A stretch of 64,000 bases of DNA. Origin: Capniomyces stellatus (Eukaryota > Kickxellomycota > Harpellomycetes > Harpellales > Legeriomycetaceae). The position numbers were made by a program, and so were the translations under genes. The DNA lies in NCBI GenBank assembly GCA_001661515.1, contig LUVW01000030.1, forward strand, positions 155,710 to 219,709. The letters run 5' to 3'. This document shows, in pieces, positions 10,399 to 22,161 of the stretch. Each line of letters begins with the position of its first letter. Positions within the stretch are counted from its first letter, which is position 1. The notes under the pieces were generated by a model. The model was not told where the DNA came from. It did no database searches and saw nothing but the letters and a program-made list of their open reading frames with translations.

Positions 10399-12858
10399 AT
10401 GAGTCGGACATTGGTGCTAGACAATGGCTCATTTTCTATCAAAGCGGGTTACATTGAGGATAACGATTGCAAGTAAGATTTGTAAAAATAAATAAGAAGT
10501 CAACCTGTGAATTTAAAAACAATTTAGAACCAAGTGCAATAAAAAAAGAGACATAAAAAAAGTATAGAAAAAAAAGGTCTGGAATGAGCGTACTGTTTAG
10601 ATTTGTAAAGCCAAAAGTACTAAATAAAGATGCAATCAATAAAATAAAACAGGTCGATTCCCAACTATGTAATGAGAACAAAACAAACGAAAATGGTCTA
10701 CGTAGGCGATTTGGTCGACATAGCCTCTGATGTGTCCGGACTTTACTTTAGATCACCGTTTGATAAAGGGTACTTGGTAAATTGGGATGTTCAATTGTCA
10801 GTTTGGGATAGAGTCTTTGAGAATAGTGTTACAGGGGTAAGGAATTAATCTAAATTTGTTAGATATATTTTTATTCAAGAGTGTTAGCGTTTGTTGATTT
10901 TGATTTGTGTTCATGGGCTTAACTTTACTAATTCCAAATTAATCGCTTTACAATATCAGTGCGAGCCGCCAGAAACGAATCTAGTTATCACTGAGCCAGT
11001 ACTAAACTTGCCTAAAATACAAAAAGTATACGACGAAATTCTATTCGAGGAATATGGATTTCAAAATCTTTTTAGAAGCTCAGGTACGTGTATACAAACT
11101 GCCATGTTGCTATTGTTGCTATTGTTGCTATTGTTGTTGTTGCAAAAATAGTCTTTTTTTGTGTATAAAATCTATAAAGTTAGTGTTGGGTTAAAGTAAT
11201 AGTTGGAATGGGAATAATAATCATTAGCTTGGGGTTTGGTCAAATAGGAGCAGATATTATAGCCAACTCGGGGCTAATAGGTACATACGAGGATAACAAA
11301 TTACGGACTCCAGAGTGTATAGTGGTTGTGGATATTGGGCAGTCGTTCACTTATATTGTGCCCTTTTGCCGAGGGTTACCACTTAAGGAGGCTATCAGGA
11401 GGTAACTGTGACATGATAATGAATACGTTTTTCAACAATACTTATTAACAAAGCCGCCTAAACAACTTTTGTTTATATATTTAATGAATTTATTTTAACA
11501 GGGTTGATATCGGTGGGCTACATTTGACGAACTTGCTTAAAGAAACTATTTCGTTTCGATCCTGGGACATGATGGATGAAAATATTATAATTAACGATGT
11601 AAAGGAGAGCTGTTGCTTTGTCTCTAACGATTTCTCGGGAGATTTGAAAAAAGCCAAGTAAGACATATTTATTATCTATAAGATGCAACCTATTTACTGT
11701 TCCGCATCTGATCTTCCGGTGTACCCAATACTAATAGTCGGTTTTAAATGTTCAACACGCTATTAGGTTTGACCGCTCTGGAAAGGGTATATCGCTAAAT
11801 TATGTTTTACCAGATTTTACAACAACAAAGAAGGGGTTTGTCCTAGTAAGTACCCAATCCACGTAGTTTATTTTTTGTTTGTACTTTTATGCTTTTTTTT
11901 TGTTTTTATTTAAAAAAAGCAAGCAGGCGCTGATTGCTTTGCAACTGGATTACAAGTAGGACTCTGAAACTAAGGCATCCTCAATAGACCAAGGACAGGT
12001 AAGCATTTATTATTAGTGTTCGAAGGATTCAATGGCTAATGTGGCTACGTATCCATTTACAACTTTGTTGGCTGTGGCGTTTCAAATAGATATTGACGCT
12101 TAAAAATGAGAGATTTACTATACCCGAAGTGCTGTTTCATCCATCTGACATCGGTAAGTAGCCATGGTTTAGGTTCTGTCAGTTTGGTTACCAATAAAAG
12201 AAAATTGCAGCTCAAGGCCCGGTTTGCTCTATATCTCTAGCTAACCGGGTATATATCTAGTTTGGCTGTTCTGAAATAAACAAGAATGCTAATTGAAATC
12301 TAGGGTTGGACCAAGGAGGTATCCACGAAGCAATATGGGAATCAATATCAGCCTGTCCAAAGAGTAAGCAATTAGCCCGCCATTGGTGCATTATTTTATA
12401 TAGATCAAAGTCGATATATGCGATCCAGCTACATAATACTCTACATTGCAAATCATTGTAGGCTTTAGGAGTCTTTTGACACAGAATATCGTGCTGGTTG
12501 GTGGATCATCAAGCCTGAAGGGACTGAAAGAACGAGTATCGCACGAATTAAGGTCATTGGTCCCCACCGATTACTTGGTAAATGTAACTATTCCTGAAGG
12601 GTAAGTTGAGTTTGGTTTAGCTTATTGCGTTCGCTTGTGTAGTAGTATCACTAATTAAACCGATGTATATATATTCGCAAATGGTGTATACTAAATAGTC
12701 CACTGTCTTACTCGTGGATGTGCGGCAAGGCCTTGGCTACAGATATGGTAAACCAGAGTTCAGATTCGAGTAGCGGCAGACGGTTTCTTTCCAAAAAGGA
12801 TTACTTGGAGCATGGGGCTGATAGAGCAGTGGCATTTTTTTCCAATAGTTACGTATAG
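10399..12858 (+). CDS. ARP6: Actin-related protein Arp6
   Basis: Arp6 is a nuclear actin-related subunit of the SWR1/SRCAP complex, which deposits histone H2A.Z. Eleven exons join in phase to give 405 aa: 10399-10472, 10653-10836, 10960-11083, 11248-11401, 11502-11657, 11767-11845, 11975-11998, 12090-12153, 12304-12363, 12462-12600, 12699-12858. The actin phosphate-1 region reads LVLDNGSFSIKAGY. Typical Arp6 segments follow: IPNYVMRTKQTKMVYVGD, YLVNWDVQLSVWD, ECIVVVDIGQSFTYIVPF and NIVLVGGSSSLKGLKER. The C-terminus contains the actin-like SYSWMCGKALA. Length is close to human ARP6 (396 aa) and yeast Arp6 (438 aa). Exon 7 is only 24 nt. The third intron carries a TTGCTATTG repeat. This is the most intron-rich gene in the window. 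Confidence 0.95.
11100..11144 (+). repeat. TTGCTATTG microsatellite in Arp6 intron 3
   Basis: Nine-base units TTGCTATTG repeated about four times, then TTG triplets, inside the intron between exons 3 and 4 of Arp6. Confidence 0.85.
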
Positions 12859-13335
12859 CTACACCAATTCACTCACCCCGTGCTTCCACAACTTTTTCTT
12901 TCTTTTTTTTAAGAAAAAGGGGTGGCTACGAGTTGTTTTGGTTATATACTTGGTCCATATTTGAAATGACCAACGTTTAAAGTCTCGACCAGTCATGAAA
13001 TCTAGATTTTATAAAAATAATAAAAGTGAAAAAGCAGAATTTCAATTTAAAAAAAGTGAAAAACAACAGAAATGACGCCTAGACAGACTAATTCGGCCAA
13101 ACCTTCACAAAAAAAATCAATCTTTAAACCAGAGTTATAGTCATATAAAAGTAAAATCGTTATTGTTTTGATGTTTATTTTTGGAGGATCAAGTATCGAG
13201 CTGACATTTAGTGTACAAATATATATATTAAGCATAAAATAGAATAAAAAATGTACAAGGGTTTGCAATAGTAGCAAAATTAAAAACAAACAAGAGTAAA
13301 AAACAGTCTTAAGAGTATGGCAAAGAGCCTGTGGA
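12859..13335. other. Spacer between convergent genes
   Basis: 3' ends of Arp6 (+) and the Oca1-like gene (-) face each other. The sequence is A/T homopolymer-rich with nothing else recognisable. An open frame across it on the minus strand runs past the real stop of the Oca1-like gene and is hydrophobic noise. Confidence 0.5.
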
Positions 13336-14415
13336 TTAAACCTGAGGCTGCTTGTTGAATGTAAGAAGATTCTTGTCGGTCCGGTAGGTGTCTTTGCTCT
13401 ACATTCAAACATTATACAATTAATAATCAGATCAATACCGCCAAGTCGCTCAGAGTTGTAAACAGAGTAACTTACATATACGTCCTGAACCAACTTAAAC
13501 CAGTTTGGTAGATCGAGTGGCAAAGTCACCAAGTCAATGTCAAACAGCTCGATAAATAGCTCAACAGCGTACCGTCTCTTGGTCATTGCATATCGTCTAT
13601 ACTGTTTAAGCATATTTTGCGTTGAGTTTTCAATATTTATCTCCAAATTTTATAGACACAATAGACGCATGCCCAAGTAATAGGCTAGAACTTGAAGCAA
13701 ATCGACAATTCTTACCTCAAAAACAATTGAATTGAAGTTCCAGTTTTGCAGTTTCCTTAGACACCCAACAACAACGCTGGTTTCTCGAACCCCCGACCTG
13801 TATTTATCGTTATTCGTTTATTTTTGCATAAAGTGTAGGTTAGAATCATAATTCTACAACTAATTTTTTTCTCTTCTTTTTCTTTTATTTATTCATTGAT
13901 TTTGCCAAGTGAAATGCTTTGTTTAGCTGTTAATATGGTCTTACGAACACACAAGCATTACGGGATGGTGATTTTTGCTTAGCATAATCTCGGTAGCTTC
14001 TTTTACCAGCTCCTCGCTTACTGGCTTCCAGTCTAAATCGGGTTGCCATATTTTTAGGCCCAGATGAATCTATTGTAGTTGTTTTCAATTGTAGTTATTG
14101 TCGCTATCCTTATCTTTATCGCTGCCTATTTAACTTCAAATACTGGCATGTAAATGATTCTTTTATTGTTGTTATATGGCGAGTAGGGTTCAACCATTTT
14201 TGAGTACTTGCCACATTGATTTTGTTTTTTTTAACAAATCTCTGCAATTCAACCGAGGGATTTTCAATAGACAACAACAGCAGCGTCTTGATATTCAATG
14301 GCTCAAAGTACTTTACTTGTGCCTCCGAAAGTCCACCGTTACTTCGATATATCCCTTCTTCAACAATGCCAAATACCTCTGGTGGCTCCAACAGCTCGCT
14401 ATTTACAGCCTTCAT
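13336..14415 (-). CDS. Oca1-like atypical tyrosine phosphatase, catalytic Arg replaced by Glu
   Basis: Oca1/Siw14-family proteins are cysteine-based phosphatases of fungi, plants and amoebae; Siw14 cleaves inositol pyrophosphates. Five exons (14415-14212, 14069-13945, 13797-13716, 13601-13476, 13398-13336) give 199 aa in phase. Family blocks are clear: EPPEVFGIVEEGIYRSNG at the start, HLGLKIWQPDLDWKPVSEEL, then VVVGCLRKLQNWNFNSI and EYRRYAMTKRRY with ELFDIDLVTLP. The P-loop reads V-C-S-S-G-V-R-E-T where active members have HCxxGxHRT. The Cys is kept, but Glu sits at the catalytic Arg position. Loss of activity is inferred. The first intron uses a GC donor (GCAAGT, 14211) and fits no GT donor. 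I favour Oca1 over Siw14 because of the WKPVSEE block. Confidence 0.88.
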
Positions 14416-15504
14416 TTGGTTGCTATTCCCAGTCTAATCGTTGTTGATTTCTACTAACCTAAATAGTAATGGCCGGTGTATATTAATAGTAATTTTACTG
14501 AATACAAGTTGAACTAGCTGAGTTTGGAATTTAAAGCTGATCTAGTTGAGGTAAGAATTTAAAGCTGATCTAACTGAGTTTGGAATTTAAAACGAAAAAG
14601 TCTGAACAGTTCTCGCAAGTATTTAGAACCCAAACAATAAATCAGTTCAAACTATTTTTTTTTTTTTGCTTTTTAAATGATAAATATCCCATTAATAAAC
14701 TTTTTTTATTTTCCCGACTGTACTTTTAGCTGAGGGTTTATAAATAGTGCCATTGTGTTGCTAGAAAATAGTTGTTCAATTAACCAGTAACCAAGTTAAC
14801 CAAATAGAGTCAGTCAAGCGGTCAACCAAACAGTTAGTTAGCCAAATAGTTAAATAGCAATAAATAAATTATAAACATAGACGCTCGACGTTTTAGACAT
14901 GGATCCTGGATTCTAGAAATGTGTTCCAAGTTATTGTTTGCTATGCGGGGCTGGTGGCTATATTACAGCTTAAGCTGCCATGATTAATATGGATACACAC
15001 ACTCATTCACACAATTTTGCTGCTGGGCTATGTTTAATAATACCACATATAGCTCACCAAGTGATAAACTTTGATTTTGTCTGCTAGTGTTAAACTCGGA
15101 TCTAAGGACTTGGTTTGGACGCCATGATGTTTAACTTTGTTTATCATTATTGATATGACCCTTTTCTTTTTATATTCTATCATATTGATCTTCTTACCAG
15201 GTCAAATGTGTAGCTAATTTGTATCAGACAGACCAACCTTTTGAGGGGAGATATGTAGACTTTGGTAATTCTGTCCTCTGAGTTTTTATTCTTTTTTCAA
15301 AATAAACCTAATAATACTGAATAAAAAAAACAACGTCTTTAGACTGAGATATTCAGTTCTATGGGAATTGTGGCCGCTGCCATTTACCATTACTATACAT
15401 TTCAAGTTAGTTTCATTTTAACTAGCATATATTTTTATTTCCACTTTTTATTTTTGCGAAACAAGCCAATCTTTGTTCTTTGTTTGGTAACTTGACCTGA
15501 GAAT
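14416..15504. other. Spacer between divergent genes
   Basis: About 1.1 kb with a short tandem repeat (see 14518-14593) and a degenerate AACCAANTAG-rich stretch at about 14780-14860. No gene recognised. Confidence 0.5.
14518..14593. repeat. Tandem repeat, about 28-bp unit, 2.7 copies
   Basis: Units centred on GAATTTAAAGCTGATCTA recur at about 14528, 14554 and (partly) 14583, alternating CTGAGTTTG and GAGGTAA leaders. It lies upstream of the Oca1-like start. Confidence 0.8.
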
Positions 15505-18500
15505 ATGGACAATATAGATTGTTGTGGCGAAGCACACATAGGGTACGGCGATGGCATACGATGTTGTCGCACAAAAAACCCGAGTAGTAAAACACACCAC
15601 CGATATAGAGACGAATCAGAGCTCAAACTAAGAAAAAGGTTGCATGAAAAACTAGACAAGGTGCTGAGGTGCGAGGATATTTTAAAGGAACTAGGGTTGG
15701 CAAAACCTAGCAGCGAGGAAATGTATAACCCGGATAATATATGTATGGGTATAGAAAAGTTTAGTATTTCTGATGCCTCCATCAACCAAAAAAAGACAAA
15801 TAACAAAGGATTGAGGACCAACAACTTCAAAAGCCACCAAACGGCGGAAAATAACAACAACAGCAGACGCGTGGTGGATTTTGGAAAAGTATGTGGTTGT
15901 ATGTCAGAGAGAGAGGACCATAAAGTAGATAGAAATGGGTTTATACGTCCTCAAAAGGTATATTCTGACTTTGGCCGTGTTGGCGCGCCAGAATGTGTAA
16001 ATAGGGACTGTTTTGATCAGTGGGCCAGAGCAGATATATACAGTGGGGTTAAAGCGGGCAGCAGTAGGCGTGCAGTAGACATTTATACTGACAGAGGATG
16101 TGTGACATGCAACAACGTTGGTGTGTCTGAAAATCCCAACAATAGTAACGGTTACTTCAATAACAAAGGCATTGTGGTAGGAGACACTTTTTGTGATTGT
16201 AACCATAACAAAAGCAAGAGAGTAAGGAAATCAAAAGATATAATATCGAATACACTTTACTACATCTACTATATACAGTCTAATATTGCAAATAATGAGT
16301 TTACCGTATACGTCTTTGTACTTATTAGAGAAATGGTCATTTTGGGGAGGTTGAAAGCATTTTCACAAAAGAATCTAGAAGGCTAGAGTCATGCATAAGA
16401 TCAGCAAGCAGCTCAGTGTCGGATGAGCTGATACACAATCAAAACTTCACAGGGGGTGGTGCTGTCTTACCAAGCTATCAACAACAAAAGAAAGGCGAAA
16501 GGTTGAGAACAAACAGGGAGGGATGTATATATGAAAACTTGCATGTGGCAGACACAGTATGCGCTTTTGGCCAGTGTTCACATACAAAGTCTAAAAATGG
16601 AAAAATTCAATTGCGCACCAAAAAAGCCAACAGCAGCTGTAAACATGATGTGGTACAAGAAAGAAAACCCAATTGTGGAAACTTGAATAAAAGGAATTTA
16701 TACAAAAAAAAAAGCAAAAGCAAAGGCAAAACCAAAAGTAAAACCAAAGTATGTTCTTTGGCGAGCAGCAACAGTGGAAATAACAGCGGTAAAGATGTAG
16801 AGTTTGGTATTGAAAATAGCATAGATATACAAGAAACTGGGAGTCTTGTAGGCTTAAGTAGTGGTGACTTGGGGTTGGTGGCAAGAAAGGTTCAGAATGG
16901 GACGCCTCAAATGACGGCCATTGGTACTAAGGGGCCTGTATCAAGTATCAAAGCCAGCCGCGAATCTGCGCTCAGGAATATGGAAGGAGCCCGAGCGACA
17001 CACATTTCAAGCAAGAACCAATTGGCAGCCAAAAGACTCAACGGCCTTGATGATTTTAAAAAGATCTACATTGATGGCTACACGAGTCCGGGCGTTAAAG
17101 ACCTTGCAATAAATCAGTATGACCCATACGGCGCGGTCAAGTTGTTTTTGGAGGATCCAAATGAAAAGAGGAACGAACTAGTGGATGACTTTGGTGGAAA
17201 TAGAAGCGATTTTTCTTTAAAAAAACAGCACAGTTTTGAAAACAGATACGTATTTGGTAATTACAACCACGATGACTATAATAGAAATAGTGAAATTGGT
17301 ACCAGTAGTAGTAGAAAAAGTACACACAGCAAATTAAAAGGCAGCGAGGGTTCAAAAGGAGATCAGTCAAGTCCAAAATCCAAGTCAAATGGCGTTAGGT
17401 CGCTGTTTAAAAGACGTATTGAGTTGTGGGTTTCCAACAAAAACTTAAAAACCACTGCACCAATAAATGAAAAAAGTAAAAAGACAAACAAGATAGTCCG
17501 GAAATCAAAACGAGAAAAGAAGGAAAGGGCAGATAATGATATATTTGACGAAAATATTGGCCCAAACTTTTGGGGAAACATGGGAAATTATGTCGAGTCT
17601 AGTTCTGGCTCTGGTTCCGACTCTGACTCTGACACTGGTTCTGAAATTGATGCTAATGCCGATATTGACCCTTATGCAAGTTTAGAACTAGGAGATATCT
17701 CGAATATAGAGTCAAAGTTTAGTACGAACCAGACAACCGAATCACAATTTATTTATGGTAAAATAAACGAAGAGGACCTTGATTATACAGAAACTGGCGG
17801 TAGAACGCATAAAGCTGACAAAAAGATCAGTCTGCCCACGATCCCATACATACACATATCGTCATTGATAGCAGCGTCCGAGGAAAAACACACTGCAAGT
17901 ATGCATTTGCGACTAGAGGACTACTCAAACGCAAATCTGTACTACACACGGGCAATAGGTATAATGGAAACATCGCCAACTCATCCATACTTGATAATTT
18001 TATACAACAGCAGGGCGTACTCTCTTTCAAAGCTGTCCAAATACGACAAGGCCAAAGAAGACTTGGACAAAGTGCTTGAAATTTCGCCTCTGTATCTGGA
18101 AAACGGTCAAATACTGCTAAACGTTTCGGGTCAAAACAGCAGAAACAGCAAAAAAAAACTTGGCCAGAACGCTGACAGGCTTAAAATAGACTCGATATTT
18201 GAGCTTTCTGATCTAACTGTTGATGTAGTTTCTCAGCACCTGAAGGCACTTTTAAGGAGGGGTATTATTTACGAAGCAATTAAAAAATACCCCGAGGCTC
18301 TAAAGGACTACGAAGACCTGGTGTTGTGCACAAAGAACTCCAGCTATACTTCGAAGGCTACTTTTGGGATGAATAGATGTAAATTGGTGCTGTTCCAGCT
18401 GAGCAAAATGGGTGGAGCGGTTGAAAGTGATTCAATAAAGCCAAAATCGTCTACGAGCGCTTGTCAGACCCAAAAGTCAATAAGGTTTGTCCCATCAAAA

Positions 18501-19058
18501 AAGGAGTCCAGCCGCGAAAATGGTAGTTTAAAAGTTGCGATCAAGAAAGGGCTAGAGCATACAGTTTCCGACTCGCTTATTTCGTTTCAGCCAATGCTTT
18601 TCAATGGAATTGAAGATGTGGATCATAAGAACAACAAGTCAAATAGCCACTCGCGCTTTAAGAACAATGTGGTTTTGAAAGCCAAGGCCAAAGAAGTGAA
18701 AACTGTGCCAACCAATCAGCCTGGCAGCAAAAAGGCACCATATCCAGAGTCTGAGGAAACCAGTGCAGAGCTGGTAGCTAAAATAAACAACTGGAAGTTC
18801 AATAGAGAGAGCAATTTGGTTACGCTGCTATGCAGTCTACACACGATATACCCCAAACTGCGTGCTATTGAGCAGTCGAATCTATCCAGCCCATCTGCGG
18901 TTAAAAACGTATACTTTCGAACAACAAAAAGCATAAGCAGTGACATATGCGTGGATTCGAATGGTGTTGGTGACACAAGGTCAAAGGTGCTAATTCCTGG
19001 GATCTTGATAACTTTGAATACTGCTTGGAAAAAGTACAAAATGCTGTATGGAATATAG
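15505..19058 (+). CDS. Large TPR protein with Cys-rich N-terminus, family unknown
   Basis: Two exons (15505-16221 and 16329-19058) join in phase across a 107-nt intron (GTAAGG...TTATTAG) to give about 1148 aa. The first third is rich in Asn/Ser with scattered cysteine pairs (DCCGEA, RCCRTK, CGCMS, CVTCNN, CDCNHN, CAFGQCSH), which could bind metal. A Lys/Ser-rich basic region and an S/D repeat (SSSGSGSDSDSDTGSE) follow. Around residues 740-930 are tetratricopeptide repeats: ASMHLRLEDYSNANLYYTRAI, a YNSRAYSLSKLSKYDKAKED unit and LLRRGIIYEAIKKYPEAL. TPRs of this spacing are found in Hsp90/Hsp70 co-chaperones such as Sti1 and Tom70. No J domain or other catalytic domain is visible, and the remainder is unlike anything I recognise. 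The gene model is sound; function unknown. Confidence 0.8.
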
Positions 19059-20923
19059 AATACACTAAAACGCTTGTATTGTCATTAGCATAACGAATGT
19101 TTTAAAGAGCTAGCCAATCCAGTCCATGCTGTATATTTTCACGTTTTGGGAAATTGAAAATTTTCAACAAAAACAACACCGGGAGTCACTATTTCAAACC
19201 AGTAAAAAAAAAAAGAGGGAGAAAAGGGCAATGTGATTACATGGTGTATCACCACACAATAGGTAGGATACTAACGGCTGTCGTGTGGGTATCTTGGGTA
19301 TACAGTGCCGACTAAAACTGGCTAAAAGCTTATCCAGCGCCTTTTTGTTGGTGTTTTGAGGTGTAAACTGGCATAAATGCGATGATTTTTTTTCGTATTG
19401 AGGTTCAAGTGAACCTAATCAAGTAATAGCAGTTGAATAACGCAATATTTAATAAAGCGGGTATGTATTATATAATCAATGCGTCTTTGAGACTTGATAC
19501 CACTCACTGTAAACACCCTGGCAATCCAAATACGCTTGATATATCCCGAAGGGAATAACCATGGGAAGTGACTGGAGGCATGTGTTTTATTCACTGTTGA
19601 GTATCCAAGTTGGCCGTTTCCTAGAAAACAGGTGTTTTTTATTTTCTCACAAAAAGCTATATATAATTAACTAGTTAATGAGGTGAAGGGGGTGGTAAGT
19701 TTACAGCTAGAGTACGCCGAAGAAGTTTCAAGCTAAAGTATCCCCAAAGTTTACCCTTTTTTTTTCTTTCGAGGTTTTTATACTTTTTTATCTTTTGGCT
19801 GAAAGTATGCTACAATCAAATGGTTTACCCGGTTTGCCTCGAAATAAAAGAGCTGAATTACGCATACATCAGTCCTAGCAAAATTACTTGAAGTACAAAG
19901 CGAGAAAAAGCAGGATGTACTTTTTGAATTCTGAAACAAATGTTGCTGTATGGCTTGTTGACAAATAGGGTTTAAAAAAAACCAAATATGTCGTAAGTAG
20001 ACATAATAGCCAGGATTTTAACCATCATTTAAATCTGCCCAACCCTCCTATTATTAGTGAGAACAGTTTAACCACAGATCAATTCAAATCGTATATATCA
20101 ACATTAGTAAAGACACCAAGTGCTTAAAGGTAATCCAAACAAAATGGACTTGATGGTTGAACGAACAGCCTTGAAAGCGAGTGGATAAACAAAAGCTTAA
20201 AGCAAAAGCAAAAGCGATTGTGATAAATGTGCTAATTAAGTTACAAAAGCCTGTTATATAAGCATTGCTTTGATAAAGCGACTAATTACTAATGCTGGGA
20301 CTTTCAGGCGCTGGGATAAAGGCGTAAAACGTTATAAAAATACATTTACTTCACTGGTTACATAATTAGATGTATAAACTGTAAAAATCAGTTAATAATT
20401 CTGCTAAAATATTGAGCTAAAAAACCTGTTCTTATAAAAAAAAAGTCTATATTTTATATAATCGAGAATCTTAAATATAATCAAACACTCTGTTTGAATT
20501 ATGTAATTGTCAAAAGTTGTTAAGTAATAACTTAACCTAGTCGTCCAGTGTAAAATCGTTGCATTTCTATTAATAAACAATAATTTTATTCACCTTTGAA
20601 AAAAAAAACAGTCAACAAGTAAAAAAAAACATCAGTGATTTCTAAAGTGCATCTAAATTAAGAATAAAAAGACCATGAAAAATATACATATATTAGCTGA
20701 ATTAATTTTTAGCGTCAAATAAAAAAAAAACAGAGCAAAAGAAAAGTAAAACAAGGAAACAAGTTGAAAATGAAAAACGTTATAATAGTAGCAAAAAGGA
20801 CCTCACTGACTCGATTCTTTTAATCATAAACAATTCCAAAGTATATCACCAATTTTTTTAAAAAAAATAATTATATTCAAGAATAGAGCAAGCACAAATA
20901 TCAATCAACACAGTACACTCATA
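19059..20923. other. Long spacer without recognised genes
   Basis: About 1.9 kb of AT-rich DNA with poly-A/T tracts. No frame longer than about 60 codons resembles a protein. It presumably contains the terminator of the TPR gene and the promoter of the SH3-like gene. Confidence 0.5.
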
Positions 20924-21631
20924 ATGTTTTGTTTAAACGCGTTTCAATCATGCTTATCAACATCACAAAGCAAAACTTCACGGGCTAACAACGAGTCAAA
21001 AAGATCATTAAGGGTGCTGGACGGACCAGTGAGGTTGCAGCTCAAAGAATCGAGAAAACCACGACCACTTAGCATTATATCTCAATATGGAGTAGACACA
21101 ATCCATCAGGTAAACTCCAGAAATACAAAAGACCTGTTTTCAGTACGCGCGATGGCGGATAATGTTGACAGCGAGGAGCATTTGGCCAAAAGTGGAATAA
21201 GCCATCTTTACCAACCACTCCCATTTAAGCGAGGGGATAAAATCAACATTGTTGACAAAGTGTCAAGCGGACTCTTTATCGGATACATCGACAACCCTAA
21301 AATCGACGAAAGCTCAGAGTCTGATAGACTAAACGAGTCTGTTTTGCTTAGCTTTAAGGAGCTAGGATTTGTTCCACGAAACTTGGTAAAGAAGATTTCA
21401 TCAAACAAAACAACCAAAAACGCATCAAGCTCGACACTGAACATCAATAACAGCATCGGTAGCATTAAGGGAGAAGGCAGAAAAGACAGAAGCAACAGCA
21501 TTTTAAGCTTCTCCGACAGCTCAACCATCCACGGATCAAACAACAACCTTGAACTAACAAACAAAGTCTCAAGAAACATGAGCAATGGTAGAGGACCTGC
21601 TATTGGGATCAACAGTCAATTAATTGTATAA
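20924..21631 (+). CDS. Small SH3-like domain protein
   Basis: Intronless ORF of 235 aa. Residues about 90-156 fit a divergent SH3 fold: HLYQPLPFKRGDKINIVDK corresponds to the ALYD...F.kGD.I.v part, SGLFIGYI to the W-G strand with Trp replaced by Phe, and LGFVPRNLVKKI to the closing G.vP.nyV motif. The insertion between the G-Y-I strand and the G-F-V-P strand is acidic and Ser-rich. Both flanks are low-complexity, Ser/Asn-rich and basic, so a scaffold or adaptor role is possible. No catalytic domain. The SH3 call is by pattern only; the conserved aromatic binding residues are partly missing, so peptide binding is uncertain. Confidence 0.65.
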   Translation: MFCLNAFQSCLSTSQSKTSRANNESKRSLRVLDGPVRLQLKESRKPRPLSIISQYGVDTIHQVNSRNTKDLFSVRAMADNVDSEEHLAKSGISHLYQPLPFKRGDKINIVDKVSSGLFIGYIDNPKIDESSESDRLNESVLLSFKELGFVPRNLVKKISSNKTTKNASSSTLNINNSIGSIKGEGRKDRSNSILSFSDSSTIHGSNNNLELTNKVSRNMSNGRGPAIGINSQLIV

Positions 21632-22161
21632 GCTAAATACTTTTGAACCCTCCTCAGAACTCTCGCATAATGGCAAGTCCCAAGCATAACAAGTCTAGAA
21701 TCCAAATTCACCTAGCTTTAATAAATAAAACAACATTTTGTTGAAAAAGAGGGTGGGGGAAGATCATAAAGTTGTACAATTGGTTTGCTCTTATTTTTAT
21801 CAGGTATATTTTAGTTTTAAATTTCATTCCCAGCGTTAAAATCATTATATATATAAAAAAAAGCTTAAAAACCAGTTTTGAGTTTGCGTGTATTTTCTAC
21901 CAAATTGTATATTTACAAAATTTGCAGCTATTAAAACGATTTTCTTTAGTTGGCCTTGCCTTGTGTGTACAGTTTTATAAATAAAACACGAGTACGGCTT
22001 GGGGGGAACTAACCTCATTTTTACTAAATCTATTACTCTTGTAGTATAAAATTAAAACTAGCTGGTGGTGTTTTGTGTCTGGATGTTGAGAGATTTGAAG
22101 TTTGGGGGCTCCAAACTTATACGTTATATTTACATGTGTGTATGTGGTATTCTCGACTAAC
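21632..22161. other. Spacer between convergent genes
   Basis: 3' regions of the SH3-like (+) and MAPEG (-) genes. A T-rich open frame at 21772-21984 is hydrophobic by composition only. Nothing else seen. Confidence 0.5.

Noticed and set aside
13047..13335. Minus-strand frame running on past the Oca1-like coding exon
   Set aside because: The GTAAG donor at 13475 and the next exon (SKDTYRTDKN, with stop) give the family-like C-terminus; the read-through is hydrophobic noise.
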